6,113 nucleotides of DNA from Clostridia bacterium (GCA_017615515.1 JAFZZX010000184.1:1-6113); one strand, 5' to 3'. Shown: positions 1 through 6,113, numbered from the stretch's first letter. Notes: generated by a model not told the origin, from the sequence alone. Translations and numbers: made by a program.

Positions 1-2015
1 CCACGGTGACCCATCATCGGGTTGAACTCGTGCAGGCTCTCGCAGAGGATGCGGATCTCCTGCGGGGTCTTCTCTTTCGCTCTCGCGAGCGCTTCGATAT
101 CAGCCTCAAGGGTCGGGACGAACTCGTGGAGCGGCGGATCGAGGAAACGGATCGTGACGGGCATGCCCTTGAGTTCTTCCATCAAGCCCTCGAAGTCTTC
201 CTGTTGCATCGGCTCGATCGCGGCGAGAGCGTGTTCACGCTCCTTCTTGTCCTCGGAGCAGTTCATCTCGCGGAACTTCTCGATCCTGCCCGGTCCGAAG
301 AACATATGCTCGGTACGGGTCAGACCGATGCCCTCGGCGCCGAGTTCCACCGCCCTCTTCGCGTCTGCGGGAGTGTCGGCGTTGGTGCGAACCTTGAGAG
401 CCTTGTACTTATCGGCGAGCTTCATGATCCTGCCGAAGTAGCCGCTGTTCGGATCGGCGGGAACGGTCTTGATCTTGGTGTCGTAGATGAGACCGGTGGA
501 GCCGTCCAGAGAGATCGCATCGCCCTCGCGGAAGATCTTGCCCGCGAGCTCGAAGTACTTTTCTTCCTCGTGCATCTTGATGTCGCCGCAACCGGAGACG
601 CAGCAGGTGCCCATACCGCGAGCGACGACCGCCGCGTGAGAGGTCTGTCCGCCGCGCACGGTCAAGATGCCCTGCGCGTACTTCATGCCCTCGATGTCCT
701 CGGGAGAGGTCTCGAGACGGACGAGAACGACCTTCTTATTCTTCTGTCCTTCTCTGACGGCGTCTTCGGCGGTGAATACGATGGTACCCGCGGCGGCGCC
801 CGGAGAAGCGGCGATACCCTTGCCGACGACGTTCTCCTTATTTGCCGCCTTCAGCGCATCGGCGTCAAAGGTCGGGTGCAGGAGCATATCGAGGGTCTTC
901 GCGTCGATCTGCAGAAGAGCTTGCTCTTCGGTGATCATGCCCTCGTCGATCAGATCGCAAGCGATCTTGATCGCGGCGGAAGCGGTACGCTTGCCGTTAC
1001 GGCATTGGAGCATATAGAGCTTGCCGTTCTCGACGGTGAACTCCATATCCTGCATATCGCGATAGTGGTCTTCGAGGACGTTGCAAACGTCGACGAACTG
1101 CTTGTACGCGTCGGGGAACTTCTCTTCCATCTCGGAGATCGGCATCGGAGTACGAACGCCCGCGACGACGTCCTCGCCCTGTGCGTTGATCAGGAACTCA
1201 CCCATCAGCTTCTTCTCGCCGGTGGCGGGGTTACGGGTGAACGCGACGCCGGTACCGGAATTGTTATTCAGGTTACCGAGGACCATCGGCATGACGTTGA
1301 CCGCGGTGCCCCAGCTGTAGGGGATGTCGTGGTCCATACGATAGATATTCGCACGGGGGTTGTCCCAGCTGCGGAAGACCGCGCGGATCGCGGCGTTCAG
1401 CTGCTCGATCGGATCGTCGGGGAAATCCTTGCCGAGCTGCTTTTTGTACTCGGCCTTGAACTGATAAGCGAGCTCCTTGAGGTCGGCAGCGGTCAGATCG
1501 ATGTCGTACTCGACGCCCTTCGCCGCCTTCATCTTGTCGATCAGCTCTTCAAAATACTTCTTGCCGACTTCCATAACGACGTCGGAGAACATCTGGATGA
1601 ATCTCCTATAAGAGTCGTAAACGAAACGCTCGAACTTCGGATCGGGGTTGCCGGCGATCATCGCCGCAACGACCTTATCGTTCAAACCGAGGTTCAGGAT
1701 CGTGTCCATCATACCCGGCATCGAGGCTCTGGCGCCCGAACGGACGGAAACGAGAAGCGGGTTCTTGAGGTCGCCGAACTTCTTGCCGTTGATCTCCTCC
1801 ATCTTCTTGACGTTCGCCATGATCTCCGCCATGATGTCGTCATTGATCATCCTATCGTCGGCATAGTACTGGGTGCAAGCTTCGGTGGAAATCGTGAAGC
1901 CCTGCGGCACGGGAAGACCGATCTTGGTCATTTCGGCGAGGTTAGCACCTTTACCGCCGAGCAACTCACGCATGGTGGCGTCGCCTTCGGTGAAGAGATA
2001 GACGTATTTTTTCAT
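1..2015 (-). CDS. ppdK: Pyruvate, phosphate dikinase (3'-truncated by window edge)
   Basis: The enzyme interconverts ATP, phosphate and pyruvate with AMP, pyrophosphate and phosphoenolpyruvate in the cytoplasm; in anaerobes it often acts in pyrophosphate-linked glycolysis. The frame runs from ATG at 2015 off the window edge: 671 codons are present, against about 870-880 in the family. Visible are the ATP-grasp start GGKGANLAEM (residues 20-29, with Lys22), SVRSGA with Arg92, QCRNGKRT with Arg339, the phosphohistidine motif GGQTSHAAVVARG (His460, with Thr458, the residue modified by the PPDK regulatory protein in other species), and the start of the PEP/pyruvate barrel with RTEHMFF (Arg567), RFLDPPLHEF (Arg623) and the final NPMMGHRG. 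The catalytic Cys region near residue 830 lies outside the window. The start is fixed by AGGAGG seven bases upstream and by MKKYVYLF, a typical family N-terminus. No regulatory-protein gene is in view. Confidence 0.97.
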   Translation of the reverse strand, partial: MKKYVYLFTEGDATMRELLGGKGANLAEMTKIGLPVPQGFTISTEACTQYYADDRMINDDIMAEIMANVKKMEEINGKKFGDLKNPLLVSVRSGARASMPGMMDTILNLGLNDKVVAAMIAGNPDPKFERFVYDSYRRFIQMFSDVVMEVGKKYFEELIDKMKAAKGVEYDIDLTAADLKELAYQFKAEYKKQLGKDFPDDPIEQLNAAIRAVFRSWDNPRANIYRMDHDIPYSWGTAVNVMPMVLGNLNNNSGTGVAFTRNPATGEKKLMGEFLINAQGEDVVAGVRTPMPISEMEEKFPDAYKQFVDVCNVLEDHYRDMQDMEFTVENGKLYMLQCRNGKRTASAAIKIACDLIDEGMITEEQALLQIDAKTLDMLLHPTFDADALKAANKENVVGKGIAASPGAAAGTIVFTAEDAVREGQKNKKVVLVRLETSPEDIEGMKYAQGILTVRGGQTSHAAVVARGMGTCCVSGCGDIKMHEEEKYFELAGKIFREGDAISLDGSTGLIYDTKIKTVPADPNSGYFGRIMKLADKYKALKVRTNADTPADAKRAVELGAEGIGLTRTEHMFFGPGRIEKFREMNCSEDKKEREHALAAIEPMQQEDFEGLMEELKGMPVTIRFLDPPLHEFVPTLEADIEALARAKEKTPQEIRILCESLHEFNPMMGHR

Positions 2016-2022
2016 GAATAAT

Positions 2023-2028
2023 CCTCCT
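2023..2028 (-). promoter_or_regulatory. Ribosome binding site of ppdK
   Basis: A perfect AGGAGG on the minus strand sits seven bases before the ATG at 2015. It decides the ppdK start and suggests strong translation. Confidence 0.9.
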
Positions 2029-2050
2029 AATAAAAACTCGTAAATAACGG

Positions 2051-2065
2051 TTATCAATATGATAA
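2051..2065. promoter_or_regulatory. Operator-like inverted repeat over the ppdK -10 box
   Basis: TTATCA-ATA-TGATAA on the plus strand is a perfect dyad with 6-bp arms and a 3-bp centre. It covers the proposed -10 box. A second, partly overlapping dyad, ATAAC-G-GTTAT, occupies 2044-2054 around the expected transcription start. The position suits a repressor operator, but AT-rich promoter DNA can give such dyads by chance. I do not recognise it as the site of a named regulator. Confidence 0.35.
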
Positions 2066-2088
2066 TACTTTTTGCGCGCCCATTGCAA
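2059..2088 (-). promoter_or_regulatory. Probable sigma-A promoter of ppdK
   Basis: On the minus strand, TTGCAA (2083-2088; 4 of 6 matches to the -35 consensus) and TATCAT (2059-2064; 5 of 6 to the -10) are separated by 18 bases. Transcription would start near 2052, giving a leader of about 37 nt, too short for a riboswitch or T-box. The AT-rich character of this stretch contrasts with the GC-rich genes on either side. An alternative -10, TATTAT, would leave a 15-base spacer and is less likely. The inference is that ppdK can be transcribed independently of the recO operon. Confidence 0.6.
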
Positions 2089-2140
2089 GAGTTTTACCGA
2101 AAAATGGAAAAAATCCTTGAAAAATCACCCGTGACGAAGA

Positions 2141-2875
2141 TCAGCCCCGCGCGCCGTTCCGCAACAGATCCGACAGCTCGAAAAGAGCGCGAAGATTCTT
2201 GCCCGTTTTGCCCTTGACGTACTGCGACAATACCGCGAAGACTTCGGCAAAAACGATCGGATCGCCCTCCGCTCTTTCCCCCTCCGCATAGGCGGCGAGC
2301 AGACGGACGGACGGCGCCGTCATCTTGACGGCGTAACCGCTCCGAAGCACCGAAGCGCGAAAGCAACCCTCCTCCAGATCAAATACAAAGTATTTGGGAT
2401 CGCGCCCCGCCGTGTACTCTCCGCTCGAAACGCGGTATCCCGCAAGGCGAAGCATATCGAGCAAATACACGAGGAACTCCGCGACGCCGCCCCCGTCGTA
2501 ACAGAGGGAAAGCATCAAGCGCAACAGACGAGCGAGTTCCGCCGAAACCGACACCCGCTCCTCGGTGAGTTTGTCCGCGATCTCGAGAGCCGCCGCCCCG
2601 ACGAAATAGCGCGTGAGGTCGTCCGAGATCGCCGTAAAAGCGTCTTTGTAATCAAAGGATTTGAGGGTATAATATTCCCCCTTGACGGCGAGTATGTATT
2701 CTCCGAAACTAAAGGGGATCGCGGCGTGTCGGAGCTTGGACTTCGGAGAAGAAACGCCCTTCGCACGAACGGTCAATTTGCCCCATTCGTCCGTCAAAAG
2801 CGTGATGATCCTATCACTTTCTCCGTATTCCACCGAGCGAAGGCAAATGCCCTCAGCTTTTATCTCTTCCGCCAA
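2141..2875 (-). CDS. recO: DNA repair/recombination mediator RecO
   Basis: RecO works with RecR (and RecF) to load RecA onto SSB-coated single-stranded DNA at gaps, and it also anneals strands. The 244-residue length is normal. The N-terminal OB-fold is clear: GICLRSVEYGESDRIITLLT (9-28), then a Gly-Lys-Leu turn (32-34) and AKGVSSPKSKLR (38-49), the basic DNA-binding signature. A helical C-terminal domain follows and ends with the family-like KGKTGKNLRALFEL (221-234). The start is TTG at 2875: GGAGG lies nine bases upstream, the encoded residues immediately match RecO, and no ATG or GTG is suitably placed. It overlaps the yqzL-like gene by 23 bases, implying translational coupling. Oddly, the four-cysteine zinc motif found in many RecO proteins is absent: only Cys171 lies in that region (about 147-175). 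Confidence 0.93.
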   Translation of the reverse strand: MAEEIKAEGICLRSVEYGESDRIITLLTDEWGKLTVRAKGVSSPKSKLRHAAIPFSFGEYILAVKGEYYTLKSFDYKDAFTAISDDLTRYFVGAAALEIADKLTEERVSVSAELARLLRLMLSLCYDGGGVAEFLVYLLDMLRLAGYRVSSGEYTAGRDPKYFVFDLEEGCFRASVLRSGYAVKMTAPSVRLLAAYAEGERAEGDPIVFAEVFAVLSQYVKGKTGKNLRALFELSDLLRNGARG

Positions 2876-2984
2876 TCCTGCGTTCCTCCGCCTTGTAAAG
2901 CATATATGCCGCGGGCAACCCCGTCTGCTCGAAAAGGTGCCACAGCGCGTCGATATTCGTATCTTGTTTTTTCTTATTTGCCAT
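2853..2984 (-). CDS. yqzL: YqzL-like small protein (43 aa)
   Basis: This is a small gene between era and recO. It begins at ATG 2984, with AGGAGG eight bases upstream (2993-2998), and ends at TGA 2853-2855. The protein starts MANKKKQDTNID, has a core of ALWHLFEQTGLPAAYMLYKA (13-32), and ends in a charged tail, RRIGGRDKS. The core pattern (aromatic, Phe, Thr-Gly, a few residues, Ala-Tyr-hydrophobic-Leu-Tyr-Lys) agrees with my recollection of the YqzL family, about 45 residues long and encoded at exactly this place in Bacillus and many clostridia. Its function is unknown. There is no signal peptide or membrane segment, so it is probably cytosolic. Its last 23 bases overlap recO in another frame. 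The assignment rests on motif and synteny together. Confidence 0.85.
   Translation of the reverse strand: MANKKKQDTNIDALWHLFEQTGLPAAYMLYKAEERRIGGRDKS
2885..2889 (-). promoter_or_regulatory. Ribosome binding site deciding the TTG start of recO
   Basis: GGAGG on the minus strand lies nine bases before TTG at 2875, within the last codons of the yqzL-like gene. It supports a TTG start over a later in-frame GTG, which would remove the first conserved strand of the OB-fold. Confidence 0.75.
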
Positions 2985-2992
2985 CGTCGTGT

Positions 2993-2998
2993 CCTCCT
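2993..2998 (-). promoter_or_regulatory. Ribosome binding site of the yqzL-like gene
   Basis: A perfect AGGAGG on the minus strand stands eight bases before ATG 2984, in the 58-bp gap after era. A consensus site here is strong evidence that the 43-codon frame is translated. Confidence 0.85.
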
Positions 2999-3042
2999 AT
3001 CGTCAGTATGGACGAAAAGGCTGGGATCTAATCGTAGCGAAG

Positions 3043-3924
3043 CTATTTTTTCTTGACGTAACCGAGCAGATTCAGCACGTTGCCGTCGTCCTGCCAGCCG
3101 CTCTTTACCTTTACGAAGAGGCGCAGATAGACCTGACCGTCCACCAAACTTTCAAGTTCTTTGCGCGCGGCGACCGAGATCCTCTTCAAGGTGGCGCCGC
3201 CCTTCCCGATGATGATGGGTTTGTGGGTCTCCTTCTCGCAGATCACGTCCGCCTCGATGCGGGTCACGCCGTCCTCGCCCGTCTCGAACTTCCTGACTTC
3301 CACGCCGATGCCGTGCGGGATCTCGGCGAGCAGGAACTTCAGCGCCTTTTCACGGACGATCTCCGCCGCCATAAAGCGGAGCGGCTTATCGGTATACATA
3401 TCCTCGGGGTAATAGGGAACGTCGTCCTTGAGCATCTTTTTGACCACGGCGAGCAACTCGTCGAGGTTCTCTTTTTTCGTCGCGGAGATCGGTACGATCT
3501 CGATCCCTTTGATCTCGGAGAGGCGGGCGACGGTCTGCATCGCGAGAGCCTTGTCCGCAATATCCATCTTGTTGACCACGACGACGGTGGGGGTGGTAGC
3601 GGCAAGGGAACGAATAAACTCGAACGTCTGCTTCTCGAGAATGCGACTGCCGTCGAGGACGTACAGCGCGCCGTCCGACCCGCTGCGCGCGGAAGTGACC
3701 TCGTCCGCCATGAAGGCGGCGAGCTTGCTCTTGCCCTCGTGAATGCCCGGCGTGTCGATCAGGACGATCTGACTGTCCTCGTCGTTCACGATGCCGATGA
3801 TCTTGTCACGCGTGGTCTGAGGACGCCAACTGACGATAGACACCTTCTCGCCGACGAGCGCGTTCGTAAGGGTGGATTTGCCCGCATTGGGGAGTCCGAG
3901 AACTGCAATAAAACCCGATTTCAT
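3043..3924 (-). CDS. era: GTPase Era, 30S ribosome assembly factor
   Basis: Era is an essential GTPase that binds the 3' end of 16S rRNA and helps mature the 30S subunit. At 293 residues it has the usual length. All G motifs are visible: G1 GLPNAGKST (10-18), the Era switch I signature SWRPQTTR (32-39), G3 DTPGIH (57-62), G4 NKMD (118-121) and G5 SAT (147-149). The linker holds EIVREKAL and the typical AEIPHGIGVEV (200-210). The C-terminal KH domain carries the RNA-binding loop IIIGKGGATLK (237-247). G1 has Ala14 where Val is common, a mild change. ATG 3924 is preceded by GGAG six bases upstream. The gene begins 18 bases after the cdd stop, so the two are almost certainly cotranscribed. Its neighbour YbeY acts in the same rRNA-maturation pathway. 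Confidence 0.98.
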   Translation of the reverse strand: MKSGFIAVLGLPNAGKSTLTNALVGEKVSIVSWRPQTTRDKIIGIVNDEDSQIVLIDTPGIHEGKSKLAAFMADEVTSARSGSDGALYVLDGSRILEKQTFEFIRSLAATTPTVVVVNKMDIADKALAMQTVARLSEIKGIEIVPISATKKENLDELLAVVKKMLKDDVPYYPEDMYTDKPLRFMAAEIVREKALKFLLAEIPHGIGVEVRKFETGEDGVTRIEADVICEKETHKPIIIGKGGATLKRISVAARKELESLVDGQVYLRLFVKVKSGWQDDGNVLNLLGYVKKK

Positions 3925-3942
3925 CCTTTGCTCCGTTGTCCG

Positions 3943-4326
3943 TCATCCCTTGAAGGGATGGGGAAATAAATCTTTGAAAGTGGGCACCCTCTCTTCCGCC
4001 CCGGAGGACAAGAAGACGGGAACGTCCGCCGCGGTAAACTCCGACAGCGCCTGCAAGCACATGCCGCAGGGATAGGGGAGCGACTTCTCGGCGTAAACGG
4101 CGATGGCAACGACCTGACGCGCGCCCTCCGAAACCGCCTTAAAAAGCGCGACCCGCTCCGCGCACATCGTCGCGCCGTAGCTCGAGTTCTCGACGTTCGT
4201 GCCCGTAAAAACGCCCTTTTCCGTTAAAACCGCCGCCCCGACGGCATAGTTCGAATAGGGCGAATAAGAGGATTTGCTCGCCTCTTTCGCCGCCGCCGAT
4301 AACTTGATCAGATCCGCTCTGTCCAT
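3943..4326 (-). CDS. cdd: Cytidine deaminase
   Basis: The enzyme hydrolytically deaminates cytidine and deoxycytidine to uridine and deoxyuridine in pyrimidine salvage; the small (about 130 aa) type is a homotetramer with one zinc per subunit. The protein has 127 residues. Seen in order are YSPYSNYAVGAAV (21-33), the substrate-binding TNVENSSYG (43-51), CAER with zinc ligand Cys55, catalytic Glu57 and Arg58, and PCGMCLQALSEF (86-97) with ligands Cys87 and Cys90. Leu91 stands where Arg is common (PCGxCRQ). Two adjacent ATGs are possible. I chose 4326 because GGAGG lies five bases before it but only two before the ATG at 4329, which would add one Met. The chosen ATG shares a base with the ybeY TGA, so translation is probably coupled. 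dgkA, common just upstream of cdd in Gram-positive bacteria, is absent. Confidence 0.96.
   Translation of the reverse strand: MDRADLIKLSAAAKEASKSSYSPYSNYAVGAAVLTEKGVFTGTNVENSSYGATMCAERVALFKAVSEGARQVVAIAVYAEKSLPYPCGMCLQALSEFTAADVPVFLSSGAEERVPTFKDLFPHPFKG
3944..3960 (-). repeat. Hairpin across the cdd stop codon, upstream of era
   Basis: CATCCCTT-C-AAGGGATG on the minus strand has perfect 8-bp arms around a single base; as RNA it would fold as a 6-bp stem, CATCCC/GGGATG, with a 5-nt loop. It covers the last cdd codons and most of the TGA. No T-run follows, so it is not an intrinsic terminator. It ends about 19 bases before the era ATG and could affect cdd-era coupling or mRNA stability. Confidence 0.5.
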
Positions 4327-4796
4327 CATTCCCTCCCTATGCCGAGGACGGCAAGCACCCGTTCCTCCGCCGCGCGCATCTTCGCTCTGTCCGCCTCTTC
4401 GATATGGTCGAAAGAGAGGAGATGAAGCACGCCGTGCACGGTCAAATACGCGAGTTCGCGCTCTTCGCTATGCCCGTATTCCGCCGCCTGTTCCTTCGCT
4501 TTTACACGACAGATCACGATGCTGCCGAGATAGACTTTGCCCGTATCGGGATCGAGATCAAAAGGATAATTCCCCTTTTTAAGGGGAAGGGTCAATCCGT
4601 CGACGGTCGGGAAGGACAAGACGTCGGTCACGCGATCCACGCCGCGGTGCTCCCGATTCAGCGCGCGAATACGCGCCCTGCCGACGAAAGACAGGTCGAG
4701 GGTAGCGTCCGACGCGCCCATCACCTCGAGGGCTACGTTGATCACACGGTCCAAAAAGACCTTTTCGCCTTTTGAAGCGCCGAGGATCGATATCAT
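4326..4796 (-). CDS. ybeY: Endoribonuclease YbeY (rRNA maturation factor)
   Basis: YbeY is a metal-dependent single-strand RNase needed for 16S rRNA 3'-end maturation and ribosome quality control. The 156-residue length is normal. The signatures are LNREHRGVDRVTDVLSFP (46-63) and the zinc-binding H-x3-H-x5-H motif as HGVLHLLSFDH (His121, His125, His131). Two deviations from the common pattern appear: GSIVI (91-95) where GDIVI is usual, and Ser128 where Gly is usual. The metal ligands are intact, so the protein is probably active. ATG 4796 overlaps the TGA of the upstream phosphodiesterase gene as ATGA. The preceding AAAAAGAA is a poor ribosome binding site, so translation probably depends on coupling to the upstream gene. 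Cotranscription with era puts two 16S-maturation factors in one transcript. Confidence 0.96.
   Translation of the reverse strand: MISILGASKGEKVFLDRVINVALEVMGASDATLDLSFVGRARIRALNREHRGVDRVTDVLSFPTVDGLTLPLKKGNYPFDLDPDTGKVYLGSIVICRVKAKEQAAEYGHSEERELAYLTVHGVLHLLSFDHIEEADRAKMRAAEERVLAVLGIGRE
4570..4588. repeat. Inverted repeat inside ybeY
   Basis: TTCCCCTT-TTT-AAGGGGAA on the plus strand has perfect 8-bp arms and a 3-bp centre. It falls in the variable loop of ybeY (residues about 70-76, LPLKKGN). It may be a chance result of Pro-Leu-Lys-Lys-Gly codons, and nothing else suggests a function. Confidence 0.3.
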
Positions 4797-6113
4797 TTCT
4801 TTTTGTTGTCGAGATTGTAGGAAATGCGCTCGTGGTGCACGCCCATCAGGGTGCTGACCACCGCTTCTTTGATCTTAGTGATCTCCGCCATCGTGAGCGG
4901 GCATTCGTCGAACTGTCGTTCTGTCATCTTGGAACGGACGAGATTGTCGATCAAGGTCGAAAGCTCCTCTTGCGTCGACGGACGAACCGAACGGGTCGCC
5001 GCTTCGGCGATATCCGCGATCATGATGATTGCGTTGATCTTGGTCTGCGGCTTGGGTCCCAAATAGGTGTAGCCCTTTTCTTCGAGGGTGCCTTCGGTAA
5101 TGTTTTGCGCTTTGTGATAGAAATAGCCGACCGAACTGTCGCCGTGATGCTGGAGCGCGGCGGTCACGATCTCGCGCGGGAAACCTTTGGCGTCGAGGAT
5201 CTTCGCGCCAGCTTCGGTGTGGCGGGTGATCATCTTCACGCTGACCTCGGGAATGAGTTCGTCGTGCGGGTTGTAGCCGTCGGTCTGGTTCTCTGTGAAG
5301 AACTCGGGGTTCTCGATCTTGCCGATGTCGTGATAAAGAGCCGCCGCCTTTGCGAGGATCGGATTCTCCCCAATCGCATACGCCGCGCGCTCCGAGATAT
5401 TCGCCACCGTCAGAGAATGATTATAGGTGCCGGGCGCTTTCTCTTCCAGCTCTTTCAAAAGGGGTTGATTGAAAGAACACAGCTCGGTCAAGCGAAGCCC
5501 CGTATTCAAATTGAATACGCGTTCGAAGATCGGGGACAGGCAGAAGTAGGCAAAAATACTGATCGCGCCGCCGATGATCACCGACAAGCCGACCGTGATC
5601 ATCTCCATCACGTCGGGGTGATCCCCCATCGCCGCGGCGGAGACGAAGCCGACCACACCGGACAAGAGCACGATGATCGCCGCCGTAATGAGGACGGTCA
5701 GGCGACCGGAATAGGGTTTGATCAAATAGATCAAAAGCGACCCCATCGCGCCGTTCACGACGAGGATCATGATCTGGAGTGAGATCTCGTGGATCGGGAA
5801 ATCCTCGTTTTGAAATGCGAACAAAGTCACGATGACCGCCGCGACGAAGATCGAGGTGAAATGCGTGGCGAGCGCGCTCCTCTTATGGAAATCCGTCCCG
5901 AGCAAGAGGGGCAGGAAGGAGAGCGGCAACGCATAGGCGAACCCGAAATGCAGACAGACCACCACGGTGACCGCGGTGATCGACAAGACGCTGTATATAA
6001 AGACGCAGGAAACGGCGTCCCACTTCCCGAAGGAAGCGACGACGACGTAGTTCACGAGGAACAAAATGAAGATCAAGCCGCCGGAACTGAGCAGAGTGAC
6101 CACGTCGAAATAG
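4793..6113 (-). CDS. pgpH: 7TM-HD c-di-AMP phosphodiesterase, PgpH/YqfF family (5'-truncated by window edge)
   Basis: PgpH-type proteins are membrane phosphodiesterases whose cytosolic HD domain cleaves cyclic di-AMP to pApA. The frame is open to the window edge: 439 complete codons of a family about 700 long, so the N-terminal helix and extracellular 7TMR-HDED domain lie beyond. Counting from the Val codon at 6103, seven hydrophobic segments lie near 4-24, 30-49, 53-69, 81-97, 108-128, 135-156 and 168-189. The HD domain follows: APGTYNHSL (His229), YHDIGKIENPEFFTENQ (257-273, HD pair His258-Asp259), NPHDELIPE (279-286 region, His280), QHHGDSS (His319-His320), YFYHKA and ADIAEAATRS (Asp364). 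These match the family metal ligands, so catalysis is expected. The GTG at 6103 could be mistaken for a start but lies mid-gene. The stop overlaps ybeY by four bases; phoH would be expected upstream. Confidence 0.95.
   Translation of the reverse strand, partial: YFDVVTLLSSGGLIFILFLVNYVVVASFGKWDAVSCVFIYSVLSITAVTVVVCLHFGFAYALPLSFLPLLLGTDFHKRSALATHFTSIFVAAVIVTLFAFQNEDFPIHEISLQIMILVVNGAMGSLLIYLIKPYSGRLTVLITAAIIVLLSGVVGFVSAAAMGDHPDVMEMITVGLSVIIGGAISIFAYFCLSPIFERVFNLNTGLRLTELCSFNQPLLKELEEKAPGTYNHSLTVANISERAAYAIGENPILAKAAALYHDIGKIENPEFFTENQTDGYNPHDELIPEVSVKMITRHTEAGAKILDAKGFPREIVTAALQHHGDSSVGYFYHKAQNITEGTLEEKGYTYLGPKPQTKINAIIMIADIAEAATRSVRPSTQEELSTLIDNLVRSKMTERQFDECPLTMAEITKIKEAVVSTLMGVHHERISYNLDNKKK

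Noticed and set aside
6..2021. A 671-codon open frame on the plus strand, starting ATG
   Set aside because: It is exactly antisense to ppdK, whose motifs are unmistakable on the minus strand. The plus-strand product is low-complexity (rich in Leu, Val, Asp, Glu, His and Arg) with no recognisable domain. It stays open because TTA, CTA and TCA codons are rare in ppdK.
2101..2134. A possible terminator after recO: TCACGGGTGA followed by TTTTT on the minus strand
   Set aside because: The stem is only three or four base pairs with a tiny loop, so it is too weak to call an intrinsic terminator despite the T-rich stretch that follows.
2016..2140. A riboswitch, T-box or small RNA in the recO-ppdK gap
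   Set aside because: The gap is 125 bp and the likely leader is about 37 nt. Apart from the promoter, dyads and ribosome binding site I see no structured RNA.
2989..3969. A 326-codon open frame on the plus strand
   Set aside because: It is antisense to era and has the same shadow-like composition, with no motif and no ribosome binding site worth noting.
4772..5782. A 336-codon open frame on the plus strand
   Set aside because: It is antisense to the pgpH HD domain and part of ybeY. Its product is rich in His, Asp, Arg and Gly, without a domain.
1..6113. CRISPR array, transposase, phage or defence genes, tRNA or rRNA
   Set aside because: No repeated spacers, terminal repeats or relevant protein motifs were seen; nearly all bases are taken up by housekeeping genes in known synteny.

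Overview
The window looks like a chromosomal housekeeping segment from a Bacillota (Firmicutes), probably Clostridia-like bacterium. The basis is the gene order pgpH/yqfF-ybeY-cdd-era-yqzL-recO, a known Gram-positive cluster, followed by pyruvate phosphate dikinase, together with strong AGGAGG-type ribosome binding sites. By eye the DNA is moderately GC-rich. The genus cannot be fixed from sequence alone; an uncultured, gut-type clostridial lineage would fit.

Every supported gene is on the minus strand, so transcription runs from high to low coordinates. From 6113 downward: (1) a 5'-truncated membrane c-di-AMP phosphodiesterase of the PgpH/YqfF family (4793-6113); (2) ybeY, rRNA-maturation endoribonuclease (4326-4796), overlapping by ATGA; (3) cdd, cytidine deaminase (3943-4326), touching the ybeY stop; (4) era, ribosome-assembly GTPase (3043-3924); (5) a 43-codon yqzL-like gene (2853-2984); (6) recO, recombination mediator (2141-2875), with a TTG start inside the end of yqzL; (7) after a 125-bp gap with its own promoter, ppdK (1-2015), cut off by the window edge so that its C-terminal phosphoenolpyruvate/pyruvate domain is incomplete.

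The first six genes are packed tightly enough to be one operon. It joins second-messenger turnover, 16S rRNA/30S maturation (YbeY and Era), pyrimidine salvage and DNA repair. ppdK appears to be a separate transcription unit: it has a sigma-A-like promoter with a 15-bp dyad over the -10 box. dgkA, usual between ybeY and cdd, and glyQS, usual after recO, are missing here.

I found no evidence of a new biological system, mobile element, CRISPR array or RNA gene. The points most worth a second look are a RecO without zinc-finger cysteines, the small yqzL gene overlapping recO, the dyad at the ppdK promoter, and a hairpin across the cdd stop codon just upstream of era. The very long open frames on the plus strand are antisense shadows of the real genes.
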